DNA from: Lysobacter arvi
Lineage (GTDB): Bacteria; Pseudomonadota; Gammaproteobacteria; Xanthomonadales; Xanthomonadaceae
Direction of reading: 5' to 3'
NCBI GenBank assembly: GCA_031216755.1
Contig: JARUHG010000002.1
Coordinates: forward strand, 248,001 to 312,000
Length of the DNA: 64,000 nt
Shown here: piece after piece, positions 42,653 through 52,325 of the stretch
How the letters are laid out: each line of letters begins with the position of its first letter
Numbering within the stretch: position 1 is the first letter of the stretch
Translations under genes and position numbers: made by a program
Notes under the pieces: model-generated
Seen by the model: the letters and a program-made list of their open reading frames with translations, nothing else
Told to the model about the DNA's origin: nothing
Database searches by the model: none

Positions 42653-45600
42653 ATGATCCGTTTGCTGTGGGCGCTGCTGTTGTGCGCCGTGTGCCATGCC
42701 GTCTGGTCGGTCGCGTCGGCAGGGCCGGCGATCCCGCGCCCGCGGCAGCTCACGGTGGCCGACGGCCTGCCGTCCAACAGCATCAACGGCATCGCCGAGG
42801 ACCAGAGCGGCTACCTGTGGATCGCCACCAGCGACGGTCTGGCGCGCTACGACGGCATCACCTTCCGGATCTGGCGCGCCGGCGACGGCCTGTTCGACAA
42901 CTACCTGTGGTCGGTCCACGTCGATGCGGACAACCGCATCTGGGTGGGCACCAGCCAGGCGGGACTGGCGGTGCTCGACACCGATCGCCGCAGCTTCCGC
43001 CACTACGACTCGCACAACACGCCGGGCATCGGCAGCGACAACGTCTGGTCGGTGACCTCCACGCCCGATGGCGCGATCTGGTTCGGCACCGCGTCCGCCG
43101 GCCTGCATCGGCTCGCGCGCGACGGGACCGTGCGGCGCTTCGTGCCGGTGCCGGGCGATCCGCACAGCCTGCCGAGCCTGGAAGTCAGCCAGCTGCGCAC
43201 CACGCCGGAAGGCGACCTGTGGGTCGCCACGCGCGATGGCGCCGCGCGCTGGAACGGGCGCGACTTCGACCGCGTGCCGCCGACGGCGCTCCCCTCGACG
43301 GTGATCAACGCCATCGGCGTGCAGGCAGACGGCACGCTGTGGTTCGGCACGCCGCGCGGCGTGGGCCTGCGCACGCGCGATGGACGGTTCGATGCGGCGC
43401 CGTTCCGCGCGCTCGGCAAGGACGCGACGGTGCTCGACATCCTCGTGCGCGATCGCACCGGGCAGTACTGGTTCGACACGCCCCAGGGCATGGGCGTCGA
43501 ACAGGGCGGCCGGCTGCAGAACGTCCCGCTGTTCAGTGCGGCGTCGCAGGGCGTGGTGCGCCCGTCGTGGACGTCGTCGCTGGAGGACCGCGAGGGCGGC
43601 GTGTGGTTCGGAAGTGCCGGCAACGGCCTGTGGTACCTGCCGGCGAACTGGCGCCGCTTCGTGCTGTATTCGCGCCAGGTGGACGACCCGGCATCGCTCG
43701 GCAACGGCGCCGTGCACGGCATCGCGCCCGGGCGGGACGGGAGCATGTGGCTGGTCGGCACGGGCGGCGTGCTGGACCGCTTCGATCCGCGCACCGGTGC
43801 GGTGACGCACGTGGCGAGCGGTTTCAGCGAAGGCTACATCGTGTACTCCGTGCTCGAAGGCCAGTTGGGCTACGTGTGGATGAGTTACCACGACGGACTG
43901 GTGCGGCTCGACCCGCGTACCGGGCAGATGCGCCGCTGGACCGCGGGCAATGCACGCGACGCGGTGCCCAGCGGCACCAGCCACCTGGCGCAGACGCCCG
44001 ACGGGCTGGTGTGGGCGGCCGGACAGGCCGGCGAAGTGCAGGCGCGCACGCCCGACGGCGTCCGCGTCGAATCGATCGTCCCCGGCGACCTGCGCGGGCC
44101 GCCGGCGGGCGGCACGATCCAGCAGATCGACGCCGGCCCGAACGGCGCGCTGTGGCTCGCGTGGTCGGACGGCCTGTCGCAATGGGATTACACCGCGCGG
44201 CGTTTCGTCCCGGTGCCCGGCGCGCCGTCGGGCACCATCCTGAGTTTCGCGCGCGAGGGGAACGATCGCGTCTGGATCGCGCGCCTGGGCGTGCTGGAGG
44301 CCTACCGCTGGCAGGGCGACCGGCTCACGCGCGTGCAACGGCTCGATCGCCTCGCCGGCTTGCCCGAGGTCGCGCTCAACGGCCTGGCGGTCGATGCCGA
44401 CGGCATCGTGTGGGCCACGACCGTGCGCGGCCTGCTGCGCATCGACCCCAAACGCCGCGCCGTTCGCGTGTACGGCGTGCGCGACGGTTTGTCGAACCAG
44501 GAATTCCCCAGCCCGCCGGTGCTGACGCGCGCCCGCGACCGCATCCTCGTCGGCTCGCCCGATGGGCTGGTGATGTTCACGCCGTCCGACGTGCATCCGT
44601 CGGTGGAGCCTCCGCGCCTGCTGGTGCAGAGCGTCGACGTGAGCCGGGGCGACGTGCGCACGCCGCTCGACCCCACGCGTCCGATCGTGCTCGAACCCGG
44701 CGATCGCGACCTGCGCGTGGTCGCGCGGCTGTTGTCCTTCAACGACGCGCGCAACCACGCGTTCCGCTTCCGCCTCGCCGGCTACGACGCCGACTGGGTC
44801 GACGTGGACGCCAGCGGCGAGCGCGTGTACTCGCAGCTCGATCCGGGCGACTACAGCCTGCAGATCGTCGCGCGCGCGGCGGACAACATCTGGTCGCCGC
44901 CGCAGACCCTCGTCGTCTCCGCGCAGCCGCCGTGGTGGCAGACGTGGATCGCGATGACGGCTTTCGCCGGCGTGGTCGTGGCGTTGGGCTGGTGGAGCGC
45001 GGACGCGTACCGGCGTCGCCTCAAGCGGCGCCACGCGTGGCAGTTGTCCGAGCGCGAGCGCGAACTGGCCAAGCAGGCCTCGCTCGCCAAGACGCGCTTC
45101 CTCGCCACGCTGGGCCATGAAGTGCGCACGCCGATGACCGGCGTGCTGGGCATGAGCGAACTGCTGATGGAAACGCCGCTGGACCGGCAACAGCGCGGCC
45201 ACGTCGAATCGATCCGCCGTGCCGGGCGCCACCTGCTGCGACTGGTCAACGATGCGCTGGATCTGGCGCGCATCGAATCCGGACGGCTGGAACTGGCCGA
45301 CGAGCCGTTCGAACTGCGCGAGGTCGTCGACGAAGCGGCCACGCTGATGGCGCCGCTGGCGAAGCAGAGCGGGCTGGCGTTCCGCGTGATCGTGGAGGAC
45401 GACGCGCCGGCTGGCATGCGCGGCGATGCGAACCGCGTGTGCCAGATCCTGCTGAACCTGCTGGCCAACGCGATCAAGTTCACGGAGCGCGGGTCGGTCG
45501 AACTGCGCGTCAGCGCGCGCTCGCCGCACGGCGTTCGCTTCGATGTGATCGACACCGGTCCCGGCCTGACCCGCGAGCAGCAGGCCCGCCTGTTCCGTCG

Positions 45601-46189
45601 GTTCGAACAGGCCGACGGCGCGCGCACCGCGGCGCGGTACGGCGGCAGCGGGCTGGGCCTGGCGATCTCGCAGGAACTCACCGCCGAGATGGGCGGCTCG
45701 ATCGAAGTGGAGAGCGCGCCGGGCGAAGGCGCGCGTTTCATCGTCGTGCTGCCGTTGCCGCACGCGCCGGTGCCGGACGCGAACGACGGCGCGCAGACCC
45801 TGCTCGCGTCCGGCGGCGGCCCGCTCGCGTTGCTGCTGGTGGAAGACGACCCGACGGTGGCCGAAGTGATGTGCGGCCTGCTGCGTGCGCAGGGCCACGA
45901 CGTCGTCCACGTCGCGCACGCCCTGGCGGCGCTGGCCGAGGCCGCGACGGGCGCGTTCGACGCGGCGCTGCTCGACCTCGACCTGCCGGGCATGGACGGA
46001 CTCGCGCTCGCCTCGCAACTGCGGCTGCAGGGATTCGATCGACCACTGCTGGCGATCACCGCCCGCGCCGATGCCGACGCCGAACCGCAGGCGATGGCCG
46101 CGGGCTTCCAGGGCTTCCTGCGCAAGCCGGTGACCGGCGCGATGCTGGCGGCGCTGCTGCAGGGTGTGCCGCGGGTGGAGATGGCATAG
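42653..46189 (+). CDS. Hybrid histidine kinase with ligand-binding propeller sensor
   Basis: A 1178-residue sensor kinase. It has a signal peptide or first helix (about 1-24), then two-component regulator propeller repeats making a periplasmic double beta-propeller (about 30-680; many copies of G-x-LW(I/V)-T/G, DGLPSNSINGIAEDQ). A Y_Y_Y Ig-like domain follows (about 690-755), then a membrane helix (about 765-787). The HisKA domain has H822 in LGHEVRTPM, and the HATPase has NLLANAIKF and GSGLGLAIS. The C-terminal receiver has D1108 in LLDLDLPGMDG. No DNA-binding output is fused, so a separate regulator or phosphotransfer protein is needed. Relatives sense polysaccharides or nutrients. An AGGGGA ribosome site supports ATG 42653. 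Confidence 0.95.
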   Translation: MIRLLWALLLCAVCHAVWSVASAGPAIPRPRQLTVADGLPSNSINGIAEDQSGYLWIATSDGLARYDGITFRIWRAGDGLFDNYLWSVHVDADNRIWVGTSQAGLAVLDTDRRSFRHYDSHNTPGIGSDNVWSVTSTPDGAIWFGTASAGLHRLARDGTVRRFVPVPGDPHSLPSLEVSQLRTTPEGDLWVATRDGAARWNGRDFDRVPPTALPSTVINAIGVQADGTLWFGTPRGVGLRTRDGRFDAAPFRALGKDATVLDILVRDRTGQYWFDTPQGMGVEQGGRLQNVPLFSAASQGVVRPSWTSSLEDREGGVWFGSAGNGLWYLPANWRRFVLYSRQVDDPASLGNGAVHGIAPGRDGSMWLVGTGGVLDRFDPRTGAVTHVASGFSEGYIVYSVLEGQLGYVWMSYHDGLVRLDPRTGQMRRWTAGNARDAVPSGTSHLAQTPDGLVWAAGQAGEVQARTPDGVRVESIVPGDLRGPPAGGTIQQIDAGPNGALWLAWSDGLSQWDYTARRFVPVPGAPSGTILSFAREGNDRVWIARLGVLEAYRWQGDRLTRVQRLDRLAGLPEVALNGLAVDADGIVWATTVRGLLRIDPKRRAVRVYGVRDGLSNQEFPSPPVLTRARDRILVGSPDGLVMFTPSDVHPSVEPPRLLVQSVDVSRGDVRTPLDPTRPIVLEPGDRDLRVVARLLSFNDARNHAFRFRLAGYDADWVDVDASGERVYSQLDPGDYSLQIVARAADNIWSPPQTLVVSAQPPWWQTWIAMTAFAGVVVALGWWSADAYRRRLKRRHAWQLSERERELAKQASLAKTRFLATLGHEVRTPMTGVLGMSELLMETPLDRQQRGHVESIRRAGRHLLRLVNDALDLARIESGRLELADEPFELREVVDEAATLMAPLAKQSGLAFRVIVEDDAPAGMRGDANRVCQILLNLLANAIKFTERGSVELRVSARSPHGVRFDVIDTGPGLTREQQARLFRRFEQADGARTAARYGGSGLGLAISQELTAEMGGSIEVESAPGEGARFIVVLPLPHAPVPDANDGAQTLLASGGGPLALLLVEDDPTVAEVMCGLLRAQGHDVVHVAHALAALAEAATGAFDAALLDLDLPGMDGLALASQLRLQGFDRPLLAITARADADAEPQAMAAGFQGFLRKPVTGAMLAALLQGVPRVEMA

Positions 46190-46225
46190 GGGTTTCCTCA
46201 CCAACGCCCGACGCCCTCTTCTACG

Positions 46226-46296
46226 CCGTCATCCCGGCGCAAGCCGGGACCCAGGCCCTCAGCGTTCGGGCACTCAAGCACAGGCGAACTACCACT
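46226..46296. repeat. Diverged 71-bp palindromic repeat unit
   Basis: It matches the 71-bp unit of 37147 over most of its first 45 bases (CCGTCATCCCGGCGCAAGCC, ACCCAGGCCC and CGTTCGGGCACTC) and has the same length to the junction with the 27-bp palindrome at 46299. Confidence 0.8.
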
Positions 46297-46298
46297 TC

Positions 46299-46990
46299 GT
46301 CATTCCAGCGAAAGCTGGAATCCATTTTGATCTTCACGAAATCCGGCAGAGCAACAGCGTAGTTTTTCACTGCGCCGGCGATTCGGCGCCTAGAGCACCG
46401 TCATTCCAGCGAAAGCTGGAATCCATTTTGATCTTCACGAGATCCGGCAGAGCAACAGCGCGGTTTTTCACTGCGCCGGCGAATCGGCGCCTGCCCTTCG
46501 TTGCCCCTCACCCCAACCCCTCTCCCGGTGGGAGAGGGCTAGAGCACCGTCATTCCAGCGAAAGCTGGAATCCATTTTGATCTTCGCGAGATCCGGCAGA
46601 GCAACAGCGCAGTTTTTCACTGCGCCGGCGATTCGGCGCCTGCCCTTCGTTGCCCCTCACCCCAACCCTTCTCCCGGTGGGAGAGGGGCTAGAGCACCGT
46701 CATTCCAGCGAAAGCTGGAATCCATTTTGATCTTCGCGAGATCCGGCAGAGCAACTGCGCAGTTTTTCATTGCGCGGGCGATTCGGCGCCTACCCTTCGT
46801 TGCCCCTCACCCAACCCTCTCCCGGTGGGGGAGGGGCTAGAGCACCGTCATTCCAGCGAAAGCTGGAATCCATTTTTGATCTGCGCGTGATCCGGCAGAG
46901 CAACAGCGTAGTTTTTCATTGCGCCGGCGATTCGGCGCCTACCGTTCGTTGCCCCTCACCCCAACCCCCTCCCCGGTGGGAGAGGGGCTC
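46299..46990. repeat. Tandem array of ~149-bp intergenic repeats
   Basis: Five copies begin with the GTCATTCCAGCGAAAGC palindrome at 46299, 46400, 46549, 46699 and 46847. The first is 101 bp because it lacks the last ~48 bp; the others are 144-150 bp. Each full unit is the palindrome, then TTTTGATCTTCGCGAGATCC, a GCGCCGGCGATTCGGCGCC hairpin, and the CCCCTCTCCCGGTGGGAGAG hairpin. The units are contiguous with no unique spacers, so this is not CRISPR. A perfect 9-bp hairpin (GCGAGGCGC/GCGCCTCGC, 47006-47025) follows. Nothing else is seen up to hemE. Confidence 0.95.
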
Positions 46991-47076
46991 AAAGCGGCGC
47001 GAGCGGCGAGGCGCCAGCGCCTCGCGATCAACGCAAAAAGCGATCAACGCATGGGCTATCCGCGCAAGTGATCGCC

Positions 47077-48162
47077 TTACCGCGCGCTCAACTCATGCAC
47101 CGCCGCGACCAGCGCCGCGACGTGGTCCGGGCTCATGTCGGGCGACATGCCGTGGCCGAGGTTGAACACGTGGCCTTCGCGCGAGCCGCCGTTGCCCTGC
47201 GCGTAATCGTCGAGCGCGCGGCCGACTTCACGGCGGATCGCGTCCGGCTGCGCGTAGAGCGTCACCGGATCGAGATTGCCCTGCAGCGCGACCTTGCCGC
47301 CGGTGCGGCGCGCGGCATCGCCCAGGCCGACGGTCCAGTCGATGCCGACGCCTTCGGCGCCGCTGTCGGCCAGTTCTTCCAGATAGGCGCCATTGCCCTT
47401 GCCGAACAGGATCAACGGCGTCCGGCCTTCATCGGAATCGGCAGCGCCGCGCGGCAGCGCCTGCGCGATCTTCCTGAGGTAGCGCAGGGAGAACTCGCGG
47501 TACATCGACGGCGACAGCACGCCGCCCCAGGTGTCGAACACCTGCAGTGCCTGCGCGCCGGCCTGGCGCTGCGCGTCGAGGTAGGCGATGACGGCGTCGC
47601 TCACGACCTCCAGCAGGCGGTGCATCGCCGCCGGATCGTTGAGCGCCAGCGCCTTCACCTTCGAGAAGTTCTCGCTGCCGCCGCCTTCGATCATGTAGCA
47701 GGCCAGCGTCCACGGGCTGCCGGAAAAACCGATCAGCGGCACGGCATTGTCCAGTTCGCGGCGGATCGTGCGCACCGCATCGGTGACGTAGTGCAGCTCG
47801 CGGTCCATGTCGGGCACGGCGAGCCGGGCGATGTCCTCGTGCGTGCGCACGGGGCGCTCGAACTTCGGGCCTTCGCCCTCGACGAAGTACAGGCCAAGGC
47901 CCATCGCGTCGGGCACGGTGAGGATGTCCGAGAACAGGATCGCCGCGTCCAGCGGGAACCGGCGCAGCGGCTGCAGCGTCACCTCGCAGGCCAGTTCGGG
48001 GTTCTTCGCCATGCCCAGGAAGCTGCCGGCGGCCGCGCGCGTGGCGCGGTACTCCGGCAGGTAGCGGCCGGCCTGGCGCATCAGCCACACGGGCGTGCGG
48101 TCGACGGGCTCGCGTCGCAGGGCGCGCAGGAAGCGGTCGTTCTTCAGGGGCGTGGCGGTCAT
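47077..48162 (-). CDS. hemE: Uroporphyrinogen decarboxylase
   Basis: A 361-residue cytosolic haem-biosynthesis enzyme that decarboxylates uroporphyrinogen III to coproporphyrinogen III. Signatures include the N-terminal [20 protein letters not shown], the [15 protein letters not shown] strand (catalytic Asp region), [16 protein letters not shown] and [11 protein letters not shown]. Length equals the usual ~355. The start at 48162 follows AAGGA. It is transcribed alone towards the repeat array; the next genes upstream belong to the shikimate group and are separated by 139 bp. Confidence 0.98.
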   Translation of the reverse strand: MTATPLKNDRFLRALRREPVDRTPVWLMRQAGRYLPEYRATRAAAGSFLGMAKNPELACEVTLQPLRRFPLDAAILFSDILTVPDAMGLGLYFVEGEGPKFERPVRTHEDIARLAVPDMDRELHYVTDAVRTIRRELDNAVPLIGFSGSPWTLACYMIEGGGSENFSKVKALALNDPAAMHRLLEVVSDAVIAYLDAQRQAGAQALQVFDTWGGVLSPSMYREFSLRYLRKIAQALPRGAADSDEGRTPLILFGKGNGAYLEELADSGAEGVGIDWTVGLGDAARRTGGKVALQGNLDPVTLYAQPDAIRREVGRALDDYAQGNGGSREGHVFNLGHGMSPDMSPDHVAALVAAVHELSAR

Positions 48163-48301
48163 CGGGAATCCTTGCGTCGAATGCGTGGAACGCCGCGTGG
48201 GCGGAGCCCGGCTGGGCGGCGGTTCGGAACGGGCGTGATTATCGCGGCTCGCCGCGCAGCCGGCCGGCGTCGCCGCGGACCGGACTGTTGCGGGCGGACG
48301 G

Positions 48302-48556
48302 CTATTTGGGGGCGTCGGCGCCCTGCACGAACATCAGCTGGAAACCGCGCTTGAGTTGCTGGTCGCGGGCCGATTCCAGCGCGGCCATCGCGCTGGCCTG
48401 GTCGAGGAACTGCTCGCGCCGCAGCGTGCTGCGCCCGCCGATCTGGCCGCTTTCGCGCACCAGCGTCCAGCCGCCGAGCAGGTCGGGCTGGAGCATGAGT
48501 TGGACGAAGCGGGGCGCTTCGCGGCCGTCGGGCCGTTGTTGCAGGAGCAGTCGCAT
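48302..48556 (-). CDS. Small WGR-domain protein
   Basis: An 84-residue protein that is essentially one WGR module. It has a strand [21 protein letters not shown], then [36 protein letters not shown], with the family's WGR position reading IGG here. In bacteria such stand-alone WGR proteins are of unknown function; the domain binds nucleic acid in PARPs and in MolR-type proteins. Longer in-frame upstream sequence is a shadow of aroB. It follows aroB by 38 bp on the same strand and may be co-transcribed. Confidence 0.82.
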   Translation of the reverse strand: MRLLLQQRPDGREAPRFVQLMLQPDLLGGWTLVRESGQIGGRSTLRREQFLDQASAMAALESARDQQLKRGFQLMFVQGADAPK

Positions 48557-48594
48557 GGCGCCGATTGTAGCGAGGCGGCCGTTGACGGGCCGCC

Positions 48595-49701
48595 TCAGCG
48601 TCCGCGCAGCACGTCCAGCACCCGGTCGTCCGGCACGCCGGACACGATCTTCGCCAGCCCCGCGCGCTCCCACAGCACGAAGCGCAGGCCGTGCGCCTCG
48701 GCCTTCTTGTCCAGGCGCATGCGGGCCAGCAGGGCTTCCGGCTCCAGCCCGGCGGGAATCACCGTCGGCAGCCCCAGCCGCTGCAGCAGGGCCTGCAGGC
48801 GATGCGTGTGCGACGCGGGCGCCAGGCCCAGCACCGCCGAGAGCCGCGCCGCCAGCACCATGCCGACCGCCACCGCCTCGCCGTGGTTGAGCGCCTGATT
48901 GCCGGCACCGGCATAGCCCTGTTCGGCCTCGATGGCATGCCCGAAGGTGTGCCCGAAGTTCAGCAGCGCGCGTTCCCCGTGTTCGTAGGGATCGCGCGAA
49001 ACCACTTCGGCCTTGTACTGGCATGAGCGCGCGATGGCCTCCGAAAGCGCCGCGTCGTCGCCGGCCAGCAGCGCGTCGGCGTGGCGCTCGAGCCAGCCGA
49101 GGAATTCGTCGTCGAAGATCGCGCCGTACTTCACCACTTCCGCCAGGCCGGCGCGCAGTTCGCGCTCGGGCAGCGTGCGCAGCGTCGTCGTGTCGGCGAT
49201 CACGGCACGCGGCGGATGGAACGCGCCGACGAGGTTCTTGCCCGCGGGCAGGTCGACCGCGGTCTTCCCGCCGACGGAGGAATCCACCATCGCCAGCAGC
49301 GTCGTCGGCAACTGCACCACGTCGATGCCGCGCATCCAGCACGCGGCCGCGAATCCGGCCAGATCGCCCACCACGCCGCCGCCGAGCGCGATCACCGCCG
49401 CGTCGCGCGTCGCGCCCAGGTCGGCGAGCGCGTCCAGCGCCTGGCAGAAGCGCGCCAGCGTCTTCTCCTGTTCGCCCGGCGGGATCACGAAGCAGGCGAT
49501 CGACAGCGTCGGCCGCGCGGCGAGCAGCGTGGCTTCGACGCGATCGGCGTAAAGCGGCGCGACGTTGCCGTCGCTGACGATCAGCGCATGCCGTCCGCGC
49601 AGCGCATGCGAGAGCAGCGCCGAATCGCCGAGCAGGTTCGGTCCGATGCAGATGTCGTAGCGCGCCTCGCCATCGACCTTGACCGTGCGCATGGGGCTCA
49701 T
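48595..49701 (-). CDS. aroB: 3-dehydroquinate synthase
   Basis: A 368-residue enzyme of the shikimate pathway, cyclising DAHP to 3-dehydroquinate with NAD and a divalent metal. Motifs are [15 protein letters not shown] (NAD loop), [29 protein letters not shown] and the metal-binding [16 protein letters not shown] 49701 overlaps the aroK stop (ATGA), which fixes the start and shows translational coupling. The aroK-aroB order is standard in proteobacteria. A WGR gene follows. Confidence 0.97.
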   Translation of the reverse strand: MSPMRTVKVDGEARYDICIGPNLLGDSALLSHALRGRHALIVSDGNVAPLYADRVEATLLAARPTLSIACFVIPPGEQEKTLARFCQALDALADLGATRDAAVIALGGGVVGDLAGFAAACWMRGIDVVQLPTTLLAMVDSSVGGKTAVDLPAGKNLVGAFHPPRAVIADTTTLRTLPERELRAGLAEVVKYGAIFDDEFLGWLERHADALLAGDDAALSEAIARSCQYKAEVVSRDPYEHGERALLNFGHTFGHAIEAEQGYAGAGNQALNHGEAVAVGMVLAARLSAVLGLAPASHTHRLQALLQRLGLPTVIPAGLEPEALLARMRLDKKAEAHGLRFVLWERAGLAKIVSGVPDDRVLDVLRGR

Positions 49702-50372
49702 GGGAATTCCGGAGTGGGGGGCGAAGGGCGCGGCTGGACGCCGTCCGCGCCGCCGTGTTCGTCGTGAAGTTCGTGGTGGGGCGGGTCCACGCGCGGTCCG
49801 CCACCGCATTGTCCCGCCGTCGCGGATGAAGCCCGCGTGTCGGCGGCGCGCCGCCAGTGCGCGTCGAGCTCGCGCGCGAGCAGGTCGGCGGCGGCGCTGC
49901 TGTCGTGGGCGTCGGTGTCGAACGCCAGGTCGGCGACTTCGGCGTAGAGCGGCGCGCGACGTTCGGACAGGTCCCGCAGCACCTGCTCCCGATCCCCGCG
50001 CGCGAGCAGCGGCCGGCTGCGGTCCTGCGCCAGGCGCGCGAGTTGCTGCTCGACGCTCACCTTCAGGTGCACGACGAAGCCGCGCTCGCGCATCAGGCGG
50101 CGATTGTCCGGATCCAGCACCGCGCCGCCGCCGGTGGACAGCACGAGGCCGTCCTGCGCCAGTAGCGCGGCCAGCACGGCACGTTCGCGTGCGCGGAAAC
50201 CGGCTTCGCCTTCGGCTTCGAACAGGCTGGTGATGCTTGCGCCGGCGAGGCGTTCGATCTCGTGGTCGGCATCGACCAGCCGCAGGCCGAAGCGCTCGGC
50301 CACGCGTCGCCCCACGCAGGTCTTGCCTGCACCCATGGGGCCGACGAGCACGAGGTTGGACGCGGGGTTCAT
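49698..50372 (-). CDS. aroK: Shikimate kinase with C-terminal extension
   Basis: A 224-residue protein. The kinase core (about 1-175) is complete: Walker [17 protein letters not shown], shikimate-binding [23 protein letters not shown] and the [15 protein letters not shown] lid. It phosphorylates shikimate at the 3-position. The usual length is about 170-185 residues; this one continues ~45 residues with a low-complexity tail rich in Gly, His, Pro and Ser, ending in SPPTPEFP. The tail runs exactly to the aroB start, with a four-base overlap (ATGA). Confidence 0.95.
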   Translation of the reverse strand: MNPASNLVLVGPMGAGKTCVGRRVAERFGLRLVDADHEIERLAGASITSLFEAEGEAGFRARERAVLAALLAQDGLVLSTGGGAVLDPDNRRLMRERGFVVHLKVSVEQQLARLAQDRSRPLLARGDREQVLRDLSERRAPLYAEVADLAFDTDAHDSSAAADLLARELDAHWRRAADTRASSATAGQCGGGPRVDPPHHELHDEHGGADGVQPRPSPPTPEFP

Positions 50373-50390
50373 GCCCCGGATTCTAAGCGC

Positions 50391-51200
50391 TCACCCGCCC
50401 AGCGGACGTCGCTGCGCGTCCAGCCGCAGCGTCCGGTCGGCGATGCCCGGCAGCGTGCGCAGCGCCTGCCGGCTCACGCGTTCGAACAACGCGATGAATC
50501 GCTCGACGCCGGCACGGCCCATGCCGCGCGATCCGCGCCGCGCCGCCTGCATCGCCTGTTCCTGCTGCCAGCGCCATTCCGGCACGACCTCGAATCCCGG
50601 CGGTTGCAGGAACAGCAATCGTTCGATGCGCGACCACAGCGCCGGATAGTCGCGTGCGAGCGCGTCGTTGCAGTAGCGGCGCCACGTGCCGTCGACGTCC
50701 TCGTCGCGTTCGACGGCGTTGATGGGCTTGCGCAGCGCGGCGTCGTCCTGTGGCGGCGTGCACAGGAACCAGCCTTCGAACAGCACCAGGTCGACCGCGC
50801 CGACGCGGCGCCACCGCGACGGCGGCAGGCGGGTGTCGGCCAGTTTGTCGAAGCGCGGCAACGCGACCGGCGCACCTGCACGCAGGGCGTCCAGCGTGTC
50901 GCATCCCAGCGCCACGTCGTGGGTGCCCGGCGGTCCGCGCGTGGCGAGCAGGGGATGCACCCGGCGCGCGAGCCGCAGCCGTTCGCGCCGGCCGAAGTAG
51001 AGGTCGTCCAGCGAAAGGACCGCGACGCGCAGATCGCGCGAACGCGCCAGCGCGGCGACCTGCGCCGCCAGCGTGGACTTGCCCGACCCCTGCAGGCCGC
51101 AGATTCCGAACACGCGGACGCCGGGCGCAAGCGCCAGCTCCAGCACGCGCGCCACCAGCGCATCGTCGAATCCGGCGGCGGGGTGCACACGGGGCGGCAT
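50391..51200 (-). CDS. P-loop kinase, D-glycerate 3-kinase-like
   Basis: A 269-residue cytosolic kinase with Walker [18 protein letters not shown] (about 36-52), a Walker B-like [20 protein letters not shown] and the mid-protein [16 protein letters not shown]. This is the PRK/GLYK-type fold, closest to the plant-type D-glycerate 3-kinase and YggC/YfhM-like proteins. Substrate is inferred from family only. ATG 51200 is preferred to a TTG six codons earlier. Its start is 17 bp from the divergent pdxH start, so the two genes share a very compact promoter region. It is 19 bp upstream of aroK. Confidence 0.85.
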   Translation of the reverse strand: MPPRVHPAAGFDDALVARVLELALAPGVRVFGICGLQGSGKSTLAAQVAALARSRDLRVAVLSLDDLYFGRRERLRLARRVHPLLATRGPPGTHDVALGCDTLDALRAGAPVALPRFDKLADTRLPPSRWRRVGAVDLVLFEGWFLCTPPQDDAALRKPINAVERDEDVDGTWRRYCNDALARDYPALWSRIERLLFLQPPGFEVVPEWRWQQEQAMQAARRGSRGMGRAGVERFIALFERVSRQALRTLPGIADRTLRLDAQRRPLGG

Positions 51201-51217
51201 CGGCCCACAATAGCGCA

Positions 51218-51820
51218 ATGGACACGCCCGACCTGCTCAAAGAAGCCCTCGCCACGTTCGATGCGCTGTTCGACGAAGCGCAACGTGCCGGCGAGCCCGA
51301 CCGCACCGCGATGACCGTCGCCACCGCCAGCCTCGACGCGCGACCGTCCGCGCGCACGGTGCTGCTCAAGGCGCACGATGCGCGCGGGTTCGTGTTCTAC
51401 ACGCACCTGGAAGGGCGCAAGGGCCGCGAACTGCAGGCCAACCCGCACGCGGCGCTGCTGTTCCACTGGCCGCGCGTACGCGACGGCGTGCAGGTGCGCA
51501 TCGAAGGGCCGGTGGAAATCGTGAGCGACGAGGAAGCCGATGCGTACTTCGCGTCCCGTCCGCGTGGCAGCCAGCTCGGCGCATGGGCGTCGAAGCAGTC
51601 CGAAACGCTGGAAGCGCGCGAGCAGTTCGAGGAACGACTGGCGCAGGCCGAGCGCGAGTTCGAAGGCCGCGACGTGCCGCGCCCGCCGCGCTGGACCGGG
51701 CTGCGCGTGAAGCCGGACACCATCGAGTTCTGGTACGGCGCGAACTTCCGCCTGCACGAACGCCAGCTCTACGAGCGCGACGTCGCCGGCGAGTGGCACC
51801 GACGGATGCTGTTCCCGTGA
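51218..51820 (+). CDS. pdxH: Pyridoxamine 5'-phosphate oxidase
   Basis: A 200-residue FMN enzyme that oxidises pyridoxine or pyridoxamine phosphate to PLP. Family stretches are present: [28 protein letters not shown], the [12 protein letters not shown] strand, [15 protein letters not shown], and the C-terminal signature [19 protein letters not shown]. The ATG at 51218 gives the normal N-terminus; the upstream frame is antisense to the kinase gene. Upstream is a divergent kinase; downstream an AAC(6')-like gene follows after 40 bp. Confidence 0.97.
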   Translation: MDTPDLLKEALATFDALFDEAQRAGEPDRTAMTVATASLDARPSARTVLLKAHDARGFVFYTHLEGRKGRELQANPHAALLFHWPRVRDGVQVRIEGPVEIVSDEEADAYFASRPRGSQLGAWASKQSETLEAREQFEERLAQAEREFEGRDVPRPPRWTGLRVKPDTIEFWYGANFRLHERQLYERDVAGEWHRRMLFP

Positions 51821-51860
51821 GCGAGGCGACGATCGCGCACGCCCGCACGCGGCAGGCCGC

Positions 51861-52325
51861 ATGAGCGCGGGCGGCGTGCGTCGCGCGGGCGCGCACGATC
51901 TCGCGGCGTGGATGCAGCTGCGCCGCGCGTTGTGGCCCGAGGCCGACGACACCGCCGACGCGCTGCGCGCGCAGCTGCAGTGCGACGACACTGCCGTGTG
52001 GCTCGCGTTCGACGCGGACGGCGTCGCCATCGGCTTCGCCGAAGCGAGCCTGCGCCGCGATTACGTCAACGGCACGCAGACATCGCCGGTGGGGTTCGTC
52101 GAGGGGCTGTATGTCGTCGAGACCCGGCGGCGGAGCGGCGTCGGTCGCGCGCTGGTCGACGCGGTCGAACGATGGACGCGCGAACACGGATGCAGCGAAC
52201 TGGCTTCCGATGCGCTGATCGACAACACCGTCAGCCACGCCGCGCACCGGGCGTACGGCTTCGAGGAAACCGAACGCGTGGTGTATTTCCGAAAGCCGCT
52301 ATCAGCAGACGGGGCGTCGCGATGA
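51861..52325 (+). CDS. Aminoglycoside 6'-N-acetyltransferase (AAC(6')-Iz-like GNAT)
   Basis: A 154-residue GNAT acetyltransferase. It follows the pattern of the chromosomal AAC(6') enzymes of Stenotrophomonas: RRALWPEADD near the N-terminus, LRRDYVNGTQTSPVGFVEG in the middle, the acetyl-CoA loop RRRSGVGRALVDAV, and CSELASDA...HAAHRAYGFEETERVVYF at the end. Relatives acetylate the 6'-amino group of amikacin- and tobramycin-type aminoglycosides. Activity here is inferred. A native metabolic role is possible because the gene sits among housekeeping genes. The stop overlaps the next gene's ATG (ATGA). Confidence 0.88.
   Translation: MSAGGVRRAGAHDLAAWMQLRRALWPEADDTADALRAQLQCDDTAVWLAFDADGVAIGFAEASLRRDYVNGTQTSPVGFVEGLYVVETRRRSGVGRALVDAVERWTREHGCSELASDALIDNTVSHAAHRAYGFEETERVVYFRKPLSADGASR

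Noticed and set aside
41741-46204. Very long minus-strand open frame opposite the hybrid kinase gene
   Set aside because: It is antisense to a well-supported kinase and its translation is low-complexity Arg/Ala/His/Gln. Only the last 238 codons (first YceI gene) are real.
46299-46990. Second repeat array that could suggest CRISPR
   Set aside because: The whole ~149-bp unit repeats; there is no repeat-spacer alternation.
47006-47025. Perfect GCGAGGCGC/GCGCCTCGC hairpin as terminator of hemE or the kinase
   Set aside because: No T run follows on either strand.
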